From positions 1 through 31,690 of the IMG/VR virus record IMGVR_UViG_3300005290_000044: a stretch of DNA of 31,690 nt; one strand, 5' to 3'. The position numbers and the translations under genes are program-made. Origin of the DNA: a virus. A model generated the notes under the pieces. That model worked only from the letters and a program-made list of their open reading frames with translations, had not been told where the DNA came from and ran no database searches. Positions 20,805-28,305 of the stretch are shown one piece after another. Numbering within the stretch: position 1 is the stretch's first letter; each line of letters opens with the position of its first letter.

Positions 20805-21236
20805 CTAGCTGCTCAATCGCAGCGGCGAGATGACTGCCGGCCGCATGTCGTTGACGGCCTCTTCCTCGGCCTCTGGCGCCGGCTCGGGTTGGGGCTCGGC
20901 CAGCGCGATCGAAGGGCGGAAGGTGAGCTTGACGATTTCGCCGGCCAACCCGAGCACGACGCTGGCCGGCAATTTCGCCGCCTGCCGCTCGTATTCGCTG
21001 TCGTTGTGGTGCCCCAAGCCGGCCGCGATAAGCGCAGGCAGCGCCTCGCTGGCTCGGAACATGCCGTCATTGCCTTCGATGACGCCGAGAAACGCGGGGT
21101 ATTTCTTGGCGATGTCGGCAAGCTCGGCCAGCGCAACGCCGGTGATCTCGAACGGCAACGACTGCCCGTCATGCGACTCGATTGTCACCGTGATCGTCGG
21201 GCGCTTCGGTACGAGATCGAGAAAGCTGATCGGCAT
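20805..21236 (-). CDS. Tail assembly chaperone (G-type)
   Basis: A 143-residue protein between the tail tube and tape measure genes, the place of lambda gpG. It contains PKRPTITVTIESHDGQSLPF at the start and a central helical region (ELADIAKKYPAFLGVIE). The C-terminus is acidic and proline-rich (PQPEPAPEAEEEAVND). ATG 21236 is chosen over 21260 because the latter would overlap the tube gene. A frame continuing past its stop encodes a T-type extension. Function is inferred mainly from order. Confidence 0.7.
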   Translation of the reverse strand: MPISFLDLVPKRPTITVTIESHDGQSLPFEITGVALAELADIAKKYPAFLGVIEGNDGMFRASEALPALIAAGLGHHNDSEYERQAAKLPASVVLGLAGEIVKLTFRPSIALAEPQPEPAPEAEEEAVNDMRPAVISPLRLSS

Positions 21237-21240
21237 GCGG

Positions 21241-21753
21241 TTATGGTCCCGCCGTGGCAAGCAGCGCCATTTGCAGGTTGGCCGCGGTGAATTCGTCCAT
21301 GATCATGTGGACTTCGAGCGTCTGCTGCACGACCGGCGAGAAATCCTTTTTGCGGATGCCGCCGACGCGGTGGTTCCAGTGGTCGAGGCGCTCGACGGCC
21401 GGCGTCAACTCGAACGTGTTGACGTTGCCGACATCGCGCGGCGTGAGGTCGCCCTCGCCCTTCCAGGTTATCATCCCGGTGCCGATGTAGTACGCGTCGG
21501 TGCTCGGGCTCACCATCGCGTCGTCCGGGTGCAGCAGGGTGCCGAACGAGCCGGTGACGGGATCGGCGAGCACGTCGCCGGTCAATTCGATCTGTCCCCA
21601 CTCGTCCTGGATAAAGCCGAGCGCGCCGGACGGCCCGAACTGCACCAGCGGCAGGGTGATGGTGACCTTCGGCCCGATGTCGTTGGTGCCGGTGAACACC
21701 AGTTCACCTTCGATCTGGGATTGCAGCCCGATGTTCAGTGTGCTTGCGGCCAT
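21241..21753 (-). CDS. Major tail (tube) protein
   Basis: A 170-residue protein, beta-rich, in the tail tube position: after the connector/terminator genes and before the chaperones. Features include VTITLPLVQFGPSGALGFIQ and, in the C-terminal half, FELTPAVERLDHWNHRVGG and MIMDEFTAANLQMALL. Several hundred copies should stack into the tail tube around the tape measure. The function call rests on size, fold-like strand pattern and order. Confidence 0.75.
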   Translation of the reverse strand: MAASTLNIGLQSQIEGELVFTGTNDIGPKVTITLPLVQFGPSGALGFIQDEWGQIELTGDVLADPVTGSFGTLLHPDDAMVSPSTDAYYIGTGMITWKGEGDLTPRDVGNVNTFELTPAVERLDHWNHRVGGIRKKDFSPVVQQTLEVHMIMDEFTAANLQMALLATAGP

Positions 21754-21766
21754 CTCGTTGCTCCTC

Positions 21767-22258
21767 CTAAAACTTGGTGAATTCGCGCAGTGTCTCGCCG
21801 ATGATCGCCTCTAGCTCGACCCGTGCCCGCGGGCGCATCGCGGCGCCCGGGCCGCGCAGAAAGCGGCGTGCCGTGATGTGCGGGCGTTGGCGCCTGTAGG
21901 CCGCGACCGGCCCGGTGTTCCGCCGATAGCCCCTCACCGGAACCGGACCGCTGCGGCGCTTTCCCGGCGCGCCGTATTCGAGAGCGCCGAATGCCGCCGC
22001 GACCCGCTGCGCCTTGCCGGTCGGCAATATCCGCACCCGCCCGCGCACGAAGTCATCGCGCACATCGACAAACCGCCGCGTGGCGGCGCGCAGCCGCCCG
22101 GTTTGAACCGGCTCGCGAGCTTTGACTTGCGACAGCAGCTGCGTCGTCAGTTGGGTGATCTTGACTTCGAGCCGGCGCTTCAGCTCGTCCGGCATCTTGT
22201 CGAGATGCAGGATCAGGCTGTTGACGTTGGAATCGATGCTGACGTTGAGGCCGCTCAC
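21767..22258 (-). CDS. HK97 gp10-like neck / tail-completion protein
   Basis: A 163-residue basic protein. DELKRRLEVKITQLTTQLL is the start helix and VQTGRLRAATRR the conserved motif of the HK97 gp10 family (head-tail joining / tail completion). Arginine is unusually frequent in the C-terminal half. It starts by ATGA overlap with the terminator gene. Confidence 0.75.
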   Translation of the reverse strand: MSGLNVSIDSNVNSLILHLDKMPDELKRRLEVKITQLTTQLLSQVKAREPVQTGRLRAATRRFVDVRDDFVRGRVRILPTGKAQRVAAAFGALEYGAPGKRRSGPVPVRGYRRNTGPVAAYRRQRPHITARRFLRGPGAAMRPRARVELEAIIGETLREFTKF

Positions 22259-22704
22259 GCCGCGAGATCGTCCAAGCGGAAGGCGTAAACGAAGGTCAGG
22301 GTGATATCGAGCCGGTGTTCCTTGGCTTCGGCATCGGGCGGCAGCACGACGCAGCCCTGATAGGTAATGCGGCCGGTGGTGCCCACCGCATCGCGCAACA
22401 GCCCGTCCGCCAGCACAGCGGCGACGATGGCGCTGCGGTAGCGCGACAGCAGGACGCCGGGATCGGCGGTGCCGCCGGCGCGAATGTAGACGCTGATCCC
22501 CGGCGACAATTCCATGCGCTGGATTTCGCTGTGGCGCACCGTCTCCGGCTGGTTCAGCATCGTCTCGATGCCGTCCTGGATGATGACGGCGGGCCGGGCA
22601 TTGCTCGGTACGTCGAGCGCGTTGCGCACCACCGCGGCAATGCCGCTGACGGACGCGCAGAGCGCCGCCAGGCGGGACAGAATCACCTCGCGCTGGTCAG
22701 CCAC
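22255..22704 (-). CDS. Tail terminator-like protein
   Basis: A 149-residue protein in the tail terminator (gpU-like) position: N-terminal helix ILSRLAALCASVSGIAAV, central strands around PGISVYIRAGG, and RYRSAIVAAVLADGLL, ending with DITLTFVYAFRLDD. That fold pattern (helix, strands, helix, final long strand) suits proteins that cap the tail tube. The ATG overlaps the preceding stop by 8 bases. Confidence 0.65.
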   Translation of the reverse strand: MADQREVILSRLAALCASVSGIAAVVRNALDVPSNARPAVIIQDGIETMLNQPETVRHSEIQRMELSPGISVYIRAGGTADPGVLLSRYRSAIVAAVLADGLLRDAVGTTGRITYQGCVVLPPDAEAKEHRLDITLTFVYAFRLDDLAA

Positions 22705-23041
22705 GGCAGAGCAGGTTCACGCGGCACAGCGCGCCGCCATAGGACAATGGCGCAATCTCGGTGATGTTGGCGGGGCTGCCGTCGATCAGGATGATGTCGT
22801 CGCGCGACGGCACCCCGAAGCTGCCAAGCCCGGTCGGGCTGAGCACGACGCGGATTTCCTGCGACTCACCGGCTTCCAGCGATTGCGGCCCGAAGTTGCG
22901 CACCGCCGCCGGCGCCTCGACCTGTTCGGAGATCGTGTTGGCGCCGGTCACCGGATCGACCGCGGTGCGCTGCAAGGTGACCGTCTGGCCGTAGCCGGCG
23001 ATCGCCGCGTCGAGGCGGGAGATGAGTGTCTGCGGCGTCAC
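22697..23041 (-). CDS. Head-tail joining protein
   Basis: A 114-residue protein, helical at the start (TPQTLISRLDAAIAGYGQTV) then beta-rich with LIDGSPANITEIAPLSY, typical of the small head closure / stopper group. GTG at 23041 is preferred because it makes the GTGA overlap seen all along this operon; an ATG at 23074 would overlap the upstream gene by 37 nt. Position between the connector and terminator genes supports a closure role. Confidence 0.65.
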   Translation of the reverse strand: MTPQTLISRLDAAIAGYGQTVTLQRTAVDPVTGANTISEQVEAPAAVRNFGPQSLEAGESQEIRVVLSPTGLGSFGVPSRDDIILIDGSPANITEIAPLSYGGALCRVNLLCRG

Positions 23042-23685
23042 AGCGACCAACTGATCCGGTACGGGGTCAGCCACTCGCGGACCGCGCCCGGCATCCCCGT
23101 CGCGTCCGAGGTGTCGCCGCTGCTGCTGTAGACTTGGGTGATGAGGTCGGGGATCGTCTCGCTACGCACCGAGGGATCGCGCCCGACCGCGCTGTAGCGG
23201 ATCGATATCCACTCCAGGCAGGCGCCCTGCACATCGGCCGGGATCGGATCGAAACCGGCGGTGTAATCGACCACCAACGTCGCGGTATTCCAGGCATAAG
23301 GCGCCGCCGACCCATCGAGCCGGTAGAGGCTGCCGGCGTCCGGGTAGATGTCGAGGTATGCCGGGTCGAGCGCCACGCCCGCTTCGGTGACGGCGACGAG
23401 CGGCACGCCGGCAACGTCAACCGCGATCGGATATTGCCGGGTTATGAACGGCTCGCCGTAGCCGCCGTAAGCATTACGGACCTGATCGCGATAAACCTGC
23501 TGGACGAATACGCGGTCGCAGTAATTGGCGATCGCCGCCGAGGTCGCGCTGATGTGCTGGCTGATCTGCGCGTCTTTCGAAGTGTCCGCCGGGTCAATAC
23601 CGAGCAATGCCTTGGCCTGGTCGAGCGTCACCAGATCGAGGCTCGTCGCCGGCGTGATGACGCGGGTGATGCGGTAGTAGTTCAC
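23038..23685 (-). CDS. Head-tail connector (HK97 gp6-like)
   Basis: A 215-residue protein. TSLDLVTLDQAKALLGID is the family start, followed by a DAQISQHISATSAAIANYCD helix and PADVQGACLEWISIRY, the pattern of the gp6-like connector adaptor that binds beneath the portal ring. ATG overlaps the collagen-like gene's stop by 4 bases. Confidence 0.8.
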   Translation of the reverse strand: MNYYRITRVITPATSLDLVTLDQAKALLGIDPADTSKDAQISQHISATSAAIANYCDRVFVQQVYRDQVRNAYGGYGEPFITRQYPIAVDVAGVPLVAVTEAGVALDPAYLDIYPDAGSLYRLDGSAAPYAWNTATLVVDYTAGFDPIPADVQGACLEWISIRYSAVGRDPSVRSETIPDLITQVYSSSGDTSDATGMPGAVREWLTPYRISWSL

Positions 23686-24344
23686 CGGGCGAGCCGCGAC
23701 AGCAGCGGGTAGAGATCGCAGCCGAGCGCGCTGCCGTCGCCAAAGCGCAGCGTCAGCATGCCCTCGGGATCGACTTCAAGCGCGGTCGCCACCGGCCCCG
23801 GCGGCCCGCGCTCGCCCCTCTCGCCGGGCTTGCCTGGCTTGCCGTACCCGCCCTGCGCCGCGAGCATCTGCCAACCCTCACCGGGGCACGGACCCGGACC
23901 ATCGACCCGCGCCGCAAAGCTCGCGCCGTTGAGCATCACAACGTCGAGCGCGCGATACTCGGATGACGGGTTCCACGTCCCACGGATCGTGAAGCTGCGC
24001 CCTTCGCCGCCCGGCGAGCCGGGCGGCCCAGGAAGCCCCTGGATGCCCGGTTCGCCGGGTGGGCCTGTGATAGCCTCGCCCGGCTCTCCACGCTCGCCCG
24101 GTGGCCCTGGCGGGCCGATTTCGCCGTCCTTGAGTTCGGCGAGGCGCGCCGCGACCAGCCGCTCGACCCGCAACTCGGCCTCGGCCCACGCCGCCCGCAT
24201 GTCTGACGCGAGCGCCGCCATCGTCAGCTTCAAGTCCCGTTCGATACGGGCCGCGTCCGCCGCCAGTTCGGCGGCAAGCGCCTCAAGCGGCCCGGCGGCG
24301 TTCGGCACGGTAGGCAAGGACTGCCCGTTCTGATGCGTGTTCAT
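23682..24344 (-). CDS. Collagen-like virion protein in the head module
   Basis: A 220-residue protein. Residues 20-72 form a helical, coiled-coil-like stalk. G-X-Y triplets follow at 74-115 (with GPPGPPGERGEPGE) and 165-184 (GKPGKPGERGERGPPGP). Between them, residues 117-163 (TWNPSSEYRALDVVMLNGAS, then EGWQMLAAQG) look like a small carbohydrate-binding module of the type that accompanies phage collagen repeats. ATG 24344 is chosen; the frame is open upstream but inside portal. It overlaps the portal's 3' end by 62 nt. It probably forms trimeric fibres on the capsid or neck; the location is inference. Confidence 0.75.
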   Translation of the reverse strand: MNTHQNGQSLPTVPNAAGPLEALAAELAADAARIERDLKLTMAALASDMRAAWAEAELRVERLVAARLAELKDGEIGPPGPPGERGEPGEAITGPPGEPGIQGLPGPPGSPGGEGRSFTIRGTWNPSSEYRALDVVMLNGASFAARVDGPGPCPGEGWQMLAAQGGYGKPGKPGERGERGPPGPVATALEVDPEGMLTLRFGDGSALGCDLYPLLSRLAR

Positions 24345-25665
24345 CGGTCTTTTGCGCTGCGTCGGCGGGGGGTTGTGGCGTATCCGGCGGCGGCAATGCC
24401 GCCTGCGGCGTCGGCGGCTGCATGTCGCTGCCATAGCTCAGCGGGACGACCTGCTGCTGCACCCGCGGTTCAGATCCATGACCGCCCGGTACCGCCGGCA
24501 GGTCTTCGGATGCGCGTGCCTCGTCGGGACTGTAGATGCCGGAAATGACACCGCGCGCCAGCGCCTCGATGCGCTCGCGATAAGCCGAGCGCAGCAGCGC
24601 CCGGGTGTCGAGTTCGAGATATTCGTCCGGCACGCCGCGAAGCTGGAAGAGTTGCCCGAAGGCTTCCTCAATGTGATTGAGCGTGAACCCGAGCCCGGTG
24701 CCGATCCACGACTGCATCAATAACTCGGTGTTGGCGTAGGTTGTGCCGCCGATGCCGAGGATTTGCAGCGGTATCCGCATCGCCAGCGCGATGTTCTGAT
24801 CGCTCATCTTGAGCATTTCGGCGAGTTGCGCGTCGACCGCGCTTGTCGCGATCGGCTGCGCCTTAAGCCCGTGCGTCAGGATCGGCGTGCGCCCGGCAGC
24901 GTCGCCCTGTGTCTGGTGATCCCACCACTGCCGCAGTTCCTGCGACTGCTCGCGCTTCATCGGCAGATCGGTAGTCAACAGAAAGCTCGGCCGCGCCTGG
25001 TTCAGATAGAACGCGATCTGCTGGTTGAGCGCCGCATCCGACATTGCCAGATCCAGCGCCGCCGCCATGATTGGGCTCGCGCCCTTGAGCGGATGCCGCG
25101 GCGTATGCAGCCGGATGTGCAGCACGTCGCGGGCCGGCACGGGATAGGATAAATCCAGCCGTTGCTCGATGATCTCGTTGCCCTGTAGCGAATAGAAGAT
25201 GCTGCCATCCTCGGCCACCGTCGCCGAGCCTTCGCGCATCAGGTGCAGTTCGATGATCTCGGCACGAGCGTTGCGCACCGCGAGTGCAAACGTCTCGCCG
25301 CGCTCATACAGCCGGCGGGTGAGGTTCAATAAAAAATCGGAAATCGATTGGTAATCGTTCGGCCGCCGCATGATGCGCGACAGCGCCGAATTCGTCACCC
25401 GCTCGCGCCCGCCATTGGACAGGCTGCGCCAGTGGTCGCCGGGGCACATCGGCACCGTCTGGCTATAGGCGCTGATGCACGCCTCCAGCATGGCGCTGCG
25501 CCCCGTGTAGGGTTGGAGGTTGTGACCCGACTGCCACCAGTTGAGGTAGCGTCCGGCGCTGGCGCTGAGCCAGCCGCCGGACAGCATGTAGGGGCCGGGC
25601 CGGTATTGTCCCTCAACTGCCCGCGCCTTCCAGGGAATGACGCGGGCGAGCCAAGCCGTGTTCAT
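24283..25665 (-). CDS. Portal protein (HK97 family)
   Basis: A 460-residue portal of the PF04860 type: RPNDYQSISDFLLNLTRRLYERGETFALAV, VLHIRLHTPRHPLKGASPI, and the stem/wing segment IPLQILGIGGTTYANTELLMQSW are family marks (each quoted only in part). It forms the dodecameric ring for DNA passage. It begins one base into the preceding stop (TGATG). Its last 60 residues are proline-rich and overlap the collagen-like gene. Unusually it follows the capsid gene rather than preceding it. Confidence 0.9.
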   Translation of the reverse strand: MNTAWLARVIPWKARAVEGQYRPGPYMLSGGWLSASAGRYLNWWQSGHNLQPYTGRSAMLEACISAYSQTVPMCPGDHWRSLSNGGRERVTNSALSRIMRRPNDYQSISDFLLNLTRRLYERGETFALAVRNARAEIIELHLMREGSATVAEDGSIFYSLQGNEIIEQRLDLSYPVPARDVLHIRLHTPRHPLKGASPIMAAALDLAMSDAALNQQIAFYLNQARPSFLLTTDLPMKREQSQELRQWWDHQTQGDAAGRTPILTHGLKAQPIATSAVDAQLAEMLKMSDQNIALAMRIPLQILGIGGTTYANTELLMQSWIGTGLGFTLNHIEEAFGQLFQLRGVPDEYLELDTRALLRSAYRERIEALARGVISGIYSPDEARASEDLPAVPGGHGSEPRVQQQVVPLSYGSDMQPPTPQAALPPPDTPQPPADAAQKTDEHASERAVLAYRAERRRAA

Positions 25666-25979
25666 CAGCGGGTCGTGTAGCCGCTGCCGGTTTGCGGATT
25701 CATCGCCCGCTGGCGTTGCTCCAGTTGCTCAAGTTCGCGCTTGTGCCTCGCTTCGAGCGCGTCGCGCTCGCGCTTTTGCACTTCTGCAGGAGTTTCAGGC
25801 GGCGACGCTTTGGTCGGATCGTAAGTTCCCTCGGCCATCTGGTCGAGTTCCGCCTGCGTCGGGGTTGCCGGTGGTGGGGTCGGCTCGCTCAGCGGCTCAA
25901 CGCCCTGTCGCGATGCGTGGTGCTGACGCGGTTGCGCCGGCTGCTCAGGCGCCGGGTGTTGCTCGTTGCGGCTTTGCAT
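25665..25979 (-). CDS. Small proline-rich, coiled-coil protein
   Basis: A 104-residue protein: a proline/glutamine-rich N-terminus (PEQPAQPRQHH, PTPPPATPTQ), then a highly charged helix KRERDALEARHKRELEQLEQ expected to form a coiled coil. It lies between the capsid-side gene and portal. A scaffold, portal-associated or assembly role is possible; no family recognised. Confidence 0.65.
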   Translation of the reverse strand: MQSRNEQHPAPEQPAQPRQHHASRQGVEPLSEPTPPPATPTQAELDQMAEGTYDPTKASPPETPAEVQKRERDALEARHKRELEQLEQRQRAMNPQTGSGYTTR

Positions 25980-25990
25980 TTACTTTCTCC

Positions 25991-26338
25991 TCATGGCACT
26001 TCGATGGCGATCGCAAAATCGCGTTTATCCCATTGGATCACCGGGAAAGAGCGCGTCCCCGACCGCACTTTTAGAAACGCGACGGCGCGCAGGTAGTCCG
26101 ACAGCGGCGCCACGACGACGGCGCTGCCGGGTACCACCGGAATGACAATTTCCTTGCCGTCCATCCCGACCAGGTCGTTGTAGCCCTGCCCGTCCGACGA
26201 GATTTGGAATGACAGGTTTCCGCCGCTCCAGGCCGCCGGCATCGTCAACCGGACAATCGCCCCGGCGGTGCAGTCCAGACCGTCCGAGAGCGATTGTCCG
26301 GGCTGAATGACCGGCCCGTTCAGTACTTGGAGCGGCAT
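25991..26338 (-). CDS. Small beta-rich protein beside the capsid gene
   Basis: A 115-residue protein beginning directly after the capsid stop (TAGATG). It is rich in predicted strands (GNLSFQISSDGQ, KEIVIPVVPGSAVVVAPL). Proteins of this size next to a capsid gene are often decoration or cement proteins, and the fold pattern would allow it, but no family was recognised. Confidence 0.65.
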   Translation of the reverse strand: MPLQVLNGPVIQPGQSLSDGLDCTAGAIVRLTMPAAWSGGNLSFQISSDGQGYNDLVGMDGKEIVIPVVPGSAVVVAPLSDYLRAVAFLKVRSGTRSFPVIQWDKRDFAIAIEVP

Positions 26339-28246
26339 CTACCAGGTCACTCCCGACATCCACTGCACCATCCCGGTGCGGCGCATGGCCCAAGTCGTCG
26401 GCAAGATGAGCCGCAATGCGAGTTGGTTGGTCTGGTACATGCTCTCGACCGGAGCGGCGACGACATTCGGGGTACCTGGTGTCGAGATATTGGCCGGCGC
26501 CGTGTCCTCGATATGCAAGGTCGCCTCCTCGCTGACCATGAACTCGGGCGTTCCCATGACGCTGACGAAATCGGCGGCATCGATCATGTAAACCGTGCCG
26601 GCCGGCACCACCGTCGACTCGATGATGGTGAGTCGATTGGTGAACTGCTCGGTCCAGTTAAACCCGGTATTGCCCGGCCCCGGCGTCATCATCAACCCGA
26701 GTGCCTGCGCCGGGTTGATCAGCATCACCAGCCGCTCGCCGGCATTGACGTTGTAGAAGGGCGCCGTCAGCAGCTTGAGATCGCCGAGGATCGCGGCATA
26801 GCCGCCGCCGGCCGTAGGGGTGAGAGCCGCCACGCCGTTGATCAGACCCGCTGGCCTGGTGCTGCCGCTGCCGCCGCCGGCAACGTTGTCGATCAGGAGC
26901 GTGTCGAGCATCAGCCCGGTCTTGCGGATGATCGCGTCGCGCACCAGCCCTTCGAGGCTCGGGTTGCTGTAGGCGGCGATCTCTCGGCTGTAGCGGGTTA
27001 TGACGCCGACCTTGTGCGGATATAGGCTCAGCGACGTGAAGCCCATGCGGCGCACCGGGATCGGCTGCGCCTCACCGACGAAGCTGCCGGCAATGTTTGG
27101 GGTCGCCGCCTCGCTCGGTATCCTGATGACGCCCGCATCGGGGCCGAATTGGAGCGATGTGCCCTGCGCCGCCAATGTCGGCAAGATGCGCCGGGCGGTC
27201 AGCGGCTGCAGCATCGCCGCGGTCGCGATCTGCACCAACTCGGCCGCCCATGTTGCAAGTGTCGTCGAGGCGCCCGCCACCGCTGCGCGGGTGATGACCG
27301 AGGTAGCCTCGTCGTCGGGGTAACGGTCGGCGAGGATGTCCTCGACGGCCCGGTGCTGGATGTAGGCGCGCAAGGCTACCGAACCGGCTCGCCATAGATA
27401 TTCCTGCGGCTCGACCTCGCGCTGCTGCAGGCCCAGCGGACGGCGCGGCAGGGCCGGCGTCCGGGCTTCGGGTTGCTGCTGTGCCGACCGTATTGCCAGG
27501 GAGCGCTCGCTGCGCTCAAGGCTGGCGAGCCGCTCGGTCACCGACTCGATTTCGGCGTTGAGATCGTCCGCCCTGATCGGGTCGTGGTCGGGGTCGCGGG
27601 TATGCTCGACAAGGCTGTCGCGCGCCGCGTTGAGTCGTTCCTGAGCGTGTTCGATCTGCTGACTAATGGTTTGCGTGGTCATCGGAGTGCCCCTCGATCG
27701 GGGTTGCGTCACGGCATGCCCGCCGGGCGTGGCTATGTCCCGTCTCTGTCCGGCATGCCCGCCGAAGACGAAGGCCATAGTGTCGTCAGAAATGTTCAGC
27801 GACTTCGCCACCGCGAGCGCCGCCGGGTTGGCCGGGACGCTGACGATGGAGGTTTCGAGCAGCTCCTGCCGGGTGTAGCGGGTGCCGGCCAGTGGGCGCT
27901 TCGGATCGATCGGCTCGCTCGCGACGCCGCGGAACCCGACACTGGTGGCGCGCAAGATGTCCTGCTCGATCAGCGACAGGATTTCGTCGGTGCGCTGCGA
28001 GGTGCCCTTCTTCGCCGGCGCGAAGTCCGCGACAAGGCGACTGTCCTCTACCCGGATATTCTGCCATCTGCCGATCGGCTGATGCTGTAAATGATTGAAC
28101 AGCGCGATCGGGTTCGACCGGAAGCCGTCGAGCAGCCAACCGTCCGGCTCGATGATGTCGCCGTAACGGTCCATCGTCGCGTCGCTCAACACGTAGGACT
28201 GGCTGCCCGCGGCCTTCCCGGCCGCGGTCTTGCGGATCATCTGCAT
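26339..28246 (-). CDS. Prohead protease fused to HK97-fold major capsid protein
   Basis: A single 635-residue frame. Residues 1-160 are an HK97-type prohead protease (S78 family): LFNHLQHQPIGRW supplies the histidine (H52), ATSVGFRG the serine (S102), and LLETSIVSVPANPAALA is the closing family motif. Residues 189-255 are a coiled-coil delta/scaffold region. From about 280 onwards is the capsid protein: ILPTLAAQGTSLQFG, GFTSLSLYPHKVGVITRYSRE and a P-domain around LLIDNVAGGG. In most HK97-like phages these are separate genes. ATG 28246 is preferred to TTG 28282 (AGGGG upstream). An internal in-frame ATG at 27682 has an almost identical start region and could yield a 447-residue capsid precursor alone. 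Confidence 0.88.
   Translation of the reverse strand: MQMIRKTAAGKAAGSQSYVLSDATMDRYGDIIEPDGWLLDGFRSNPIALFNHLQHQPIGRWQNIRVEDSRLVADFAPAKKGTSQRTDEILSLIEQDILRATSVGFRGVASEPIDPKRPLAGTRYTRQELLETSIVSVPANPAALAVAKSLNISDDTMAFVFGGHAGQRRDIATPGGHAVTQPRSRGTPMTTQTISQQIEHAQERLNAARDSLVEHTRDPDHDPIRADDLNAEIESVTERLASLERSERSLAIRSAQQQPEARTPALPRRPLGLQQREVEPQEYLWRAGSVALRAYIQHRAVEDILADRYPDDEATSVITRAAVAGASTTLATWAAELVQIATAAMLQPLTARRILPTLAAQGTSLQFGPDAGVIRIPSEAATPNIAGSFVGEAQPIPVRRMGFTSLSLYPHKVGVITRYSREIAAYSNPSLEGLVRDAIIRKTGLMLDTLLIDNVAGGGSGSTRPAGLINGVAALTPTAGGGYAAILGDLKLLTAPFYNVNAGERLVMLINPAQALGLMMTPGPGNTGFNWTEQFTNRLTIIESTVVPAGTVYMIDAADFVSVMGTPEFMVSEEATLHIEDTAPANISTPGTPNVVAAPVESMYQTNQLALRLILPTTWAMRRTGMVQWMSGVTW
27680..27694 (-). 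promoter_or_regulatory. Internal ribosome site and start for separate capsid synthesis
   Basis: On the minus strand AGGGGCACTCCGATG matches AGGGGCATTCCCATG at the protease start (28244-28258) in 13 of 15 positions. The internal ATG is in frame and begins the scaffold-capsid part. This suggests a second translation start inside the fused gene. Confidence 0.5.
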
Positions 28247-28272
28247 GGGAATGCCCCTGGGAGGCGATAGGA

Positions 28273-28289
28273 AGGCCGCCAAACGGCCT
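28273..28289 (-). other. Small hairpin between terminase and protease-capsid genes
   Basis: AGGCCG-TTTGG-CGGCCT, a 6-bp stem with a 5-nt loop, in the short gap after the TerL stop. There is no T-run. It could be an mRNA-processing or stability element that lets capsid be made in excess, or it could be chance. Confidence 0.35.
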
Positions 28290-28305
28290 CAATGACTTTA
28301 GGCGG

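Noticed and set aside
28273-28289. Intrinsic terminator after terL
   Set aside because: The stem is short and has no T-run, and the downstream capsid gene must be transcribed with the operon.
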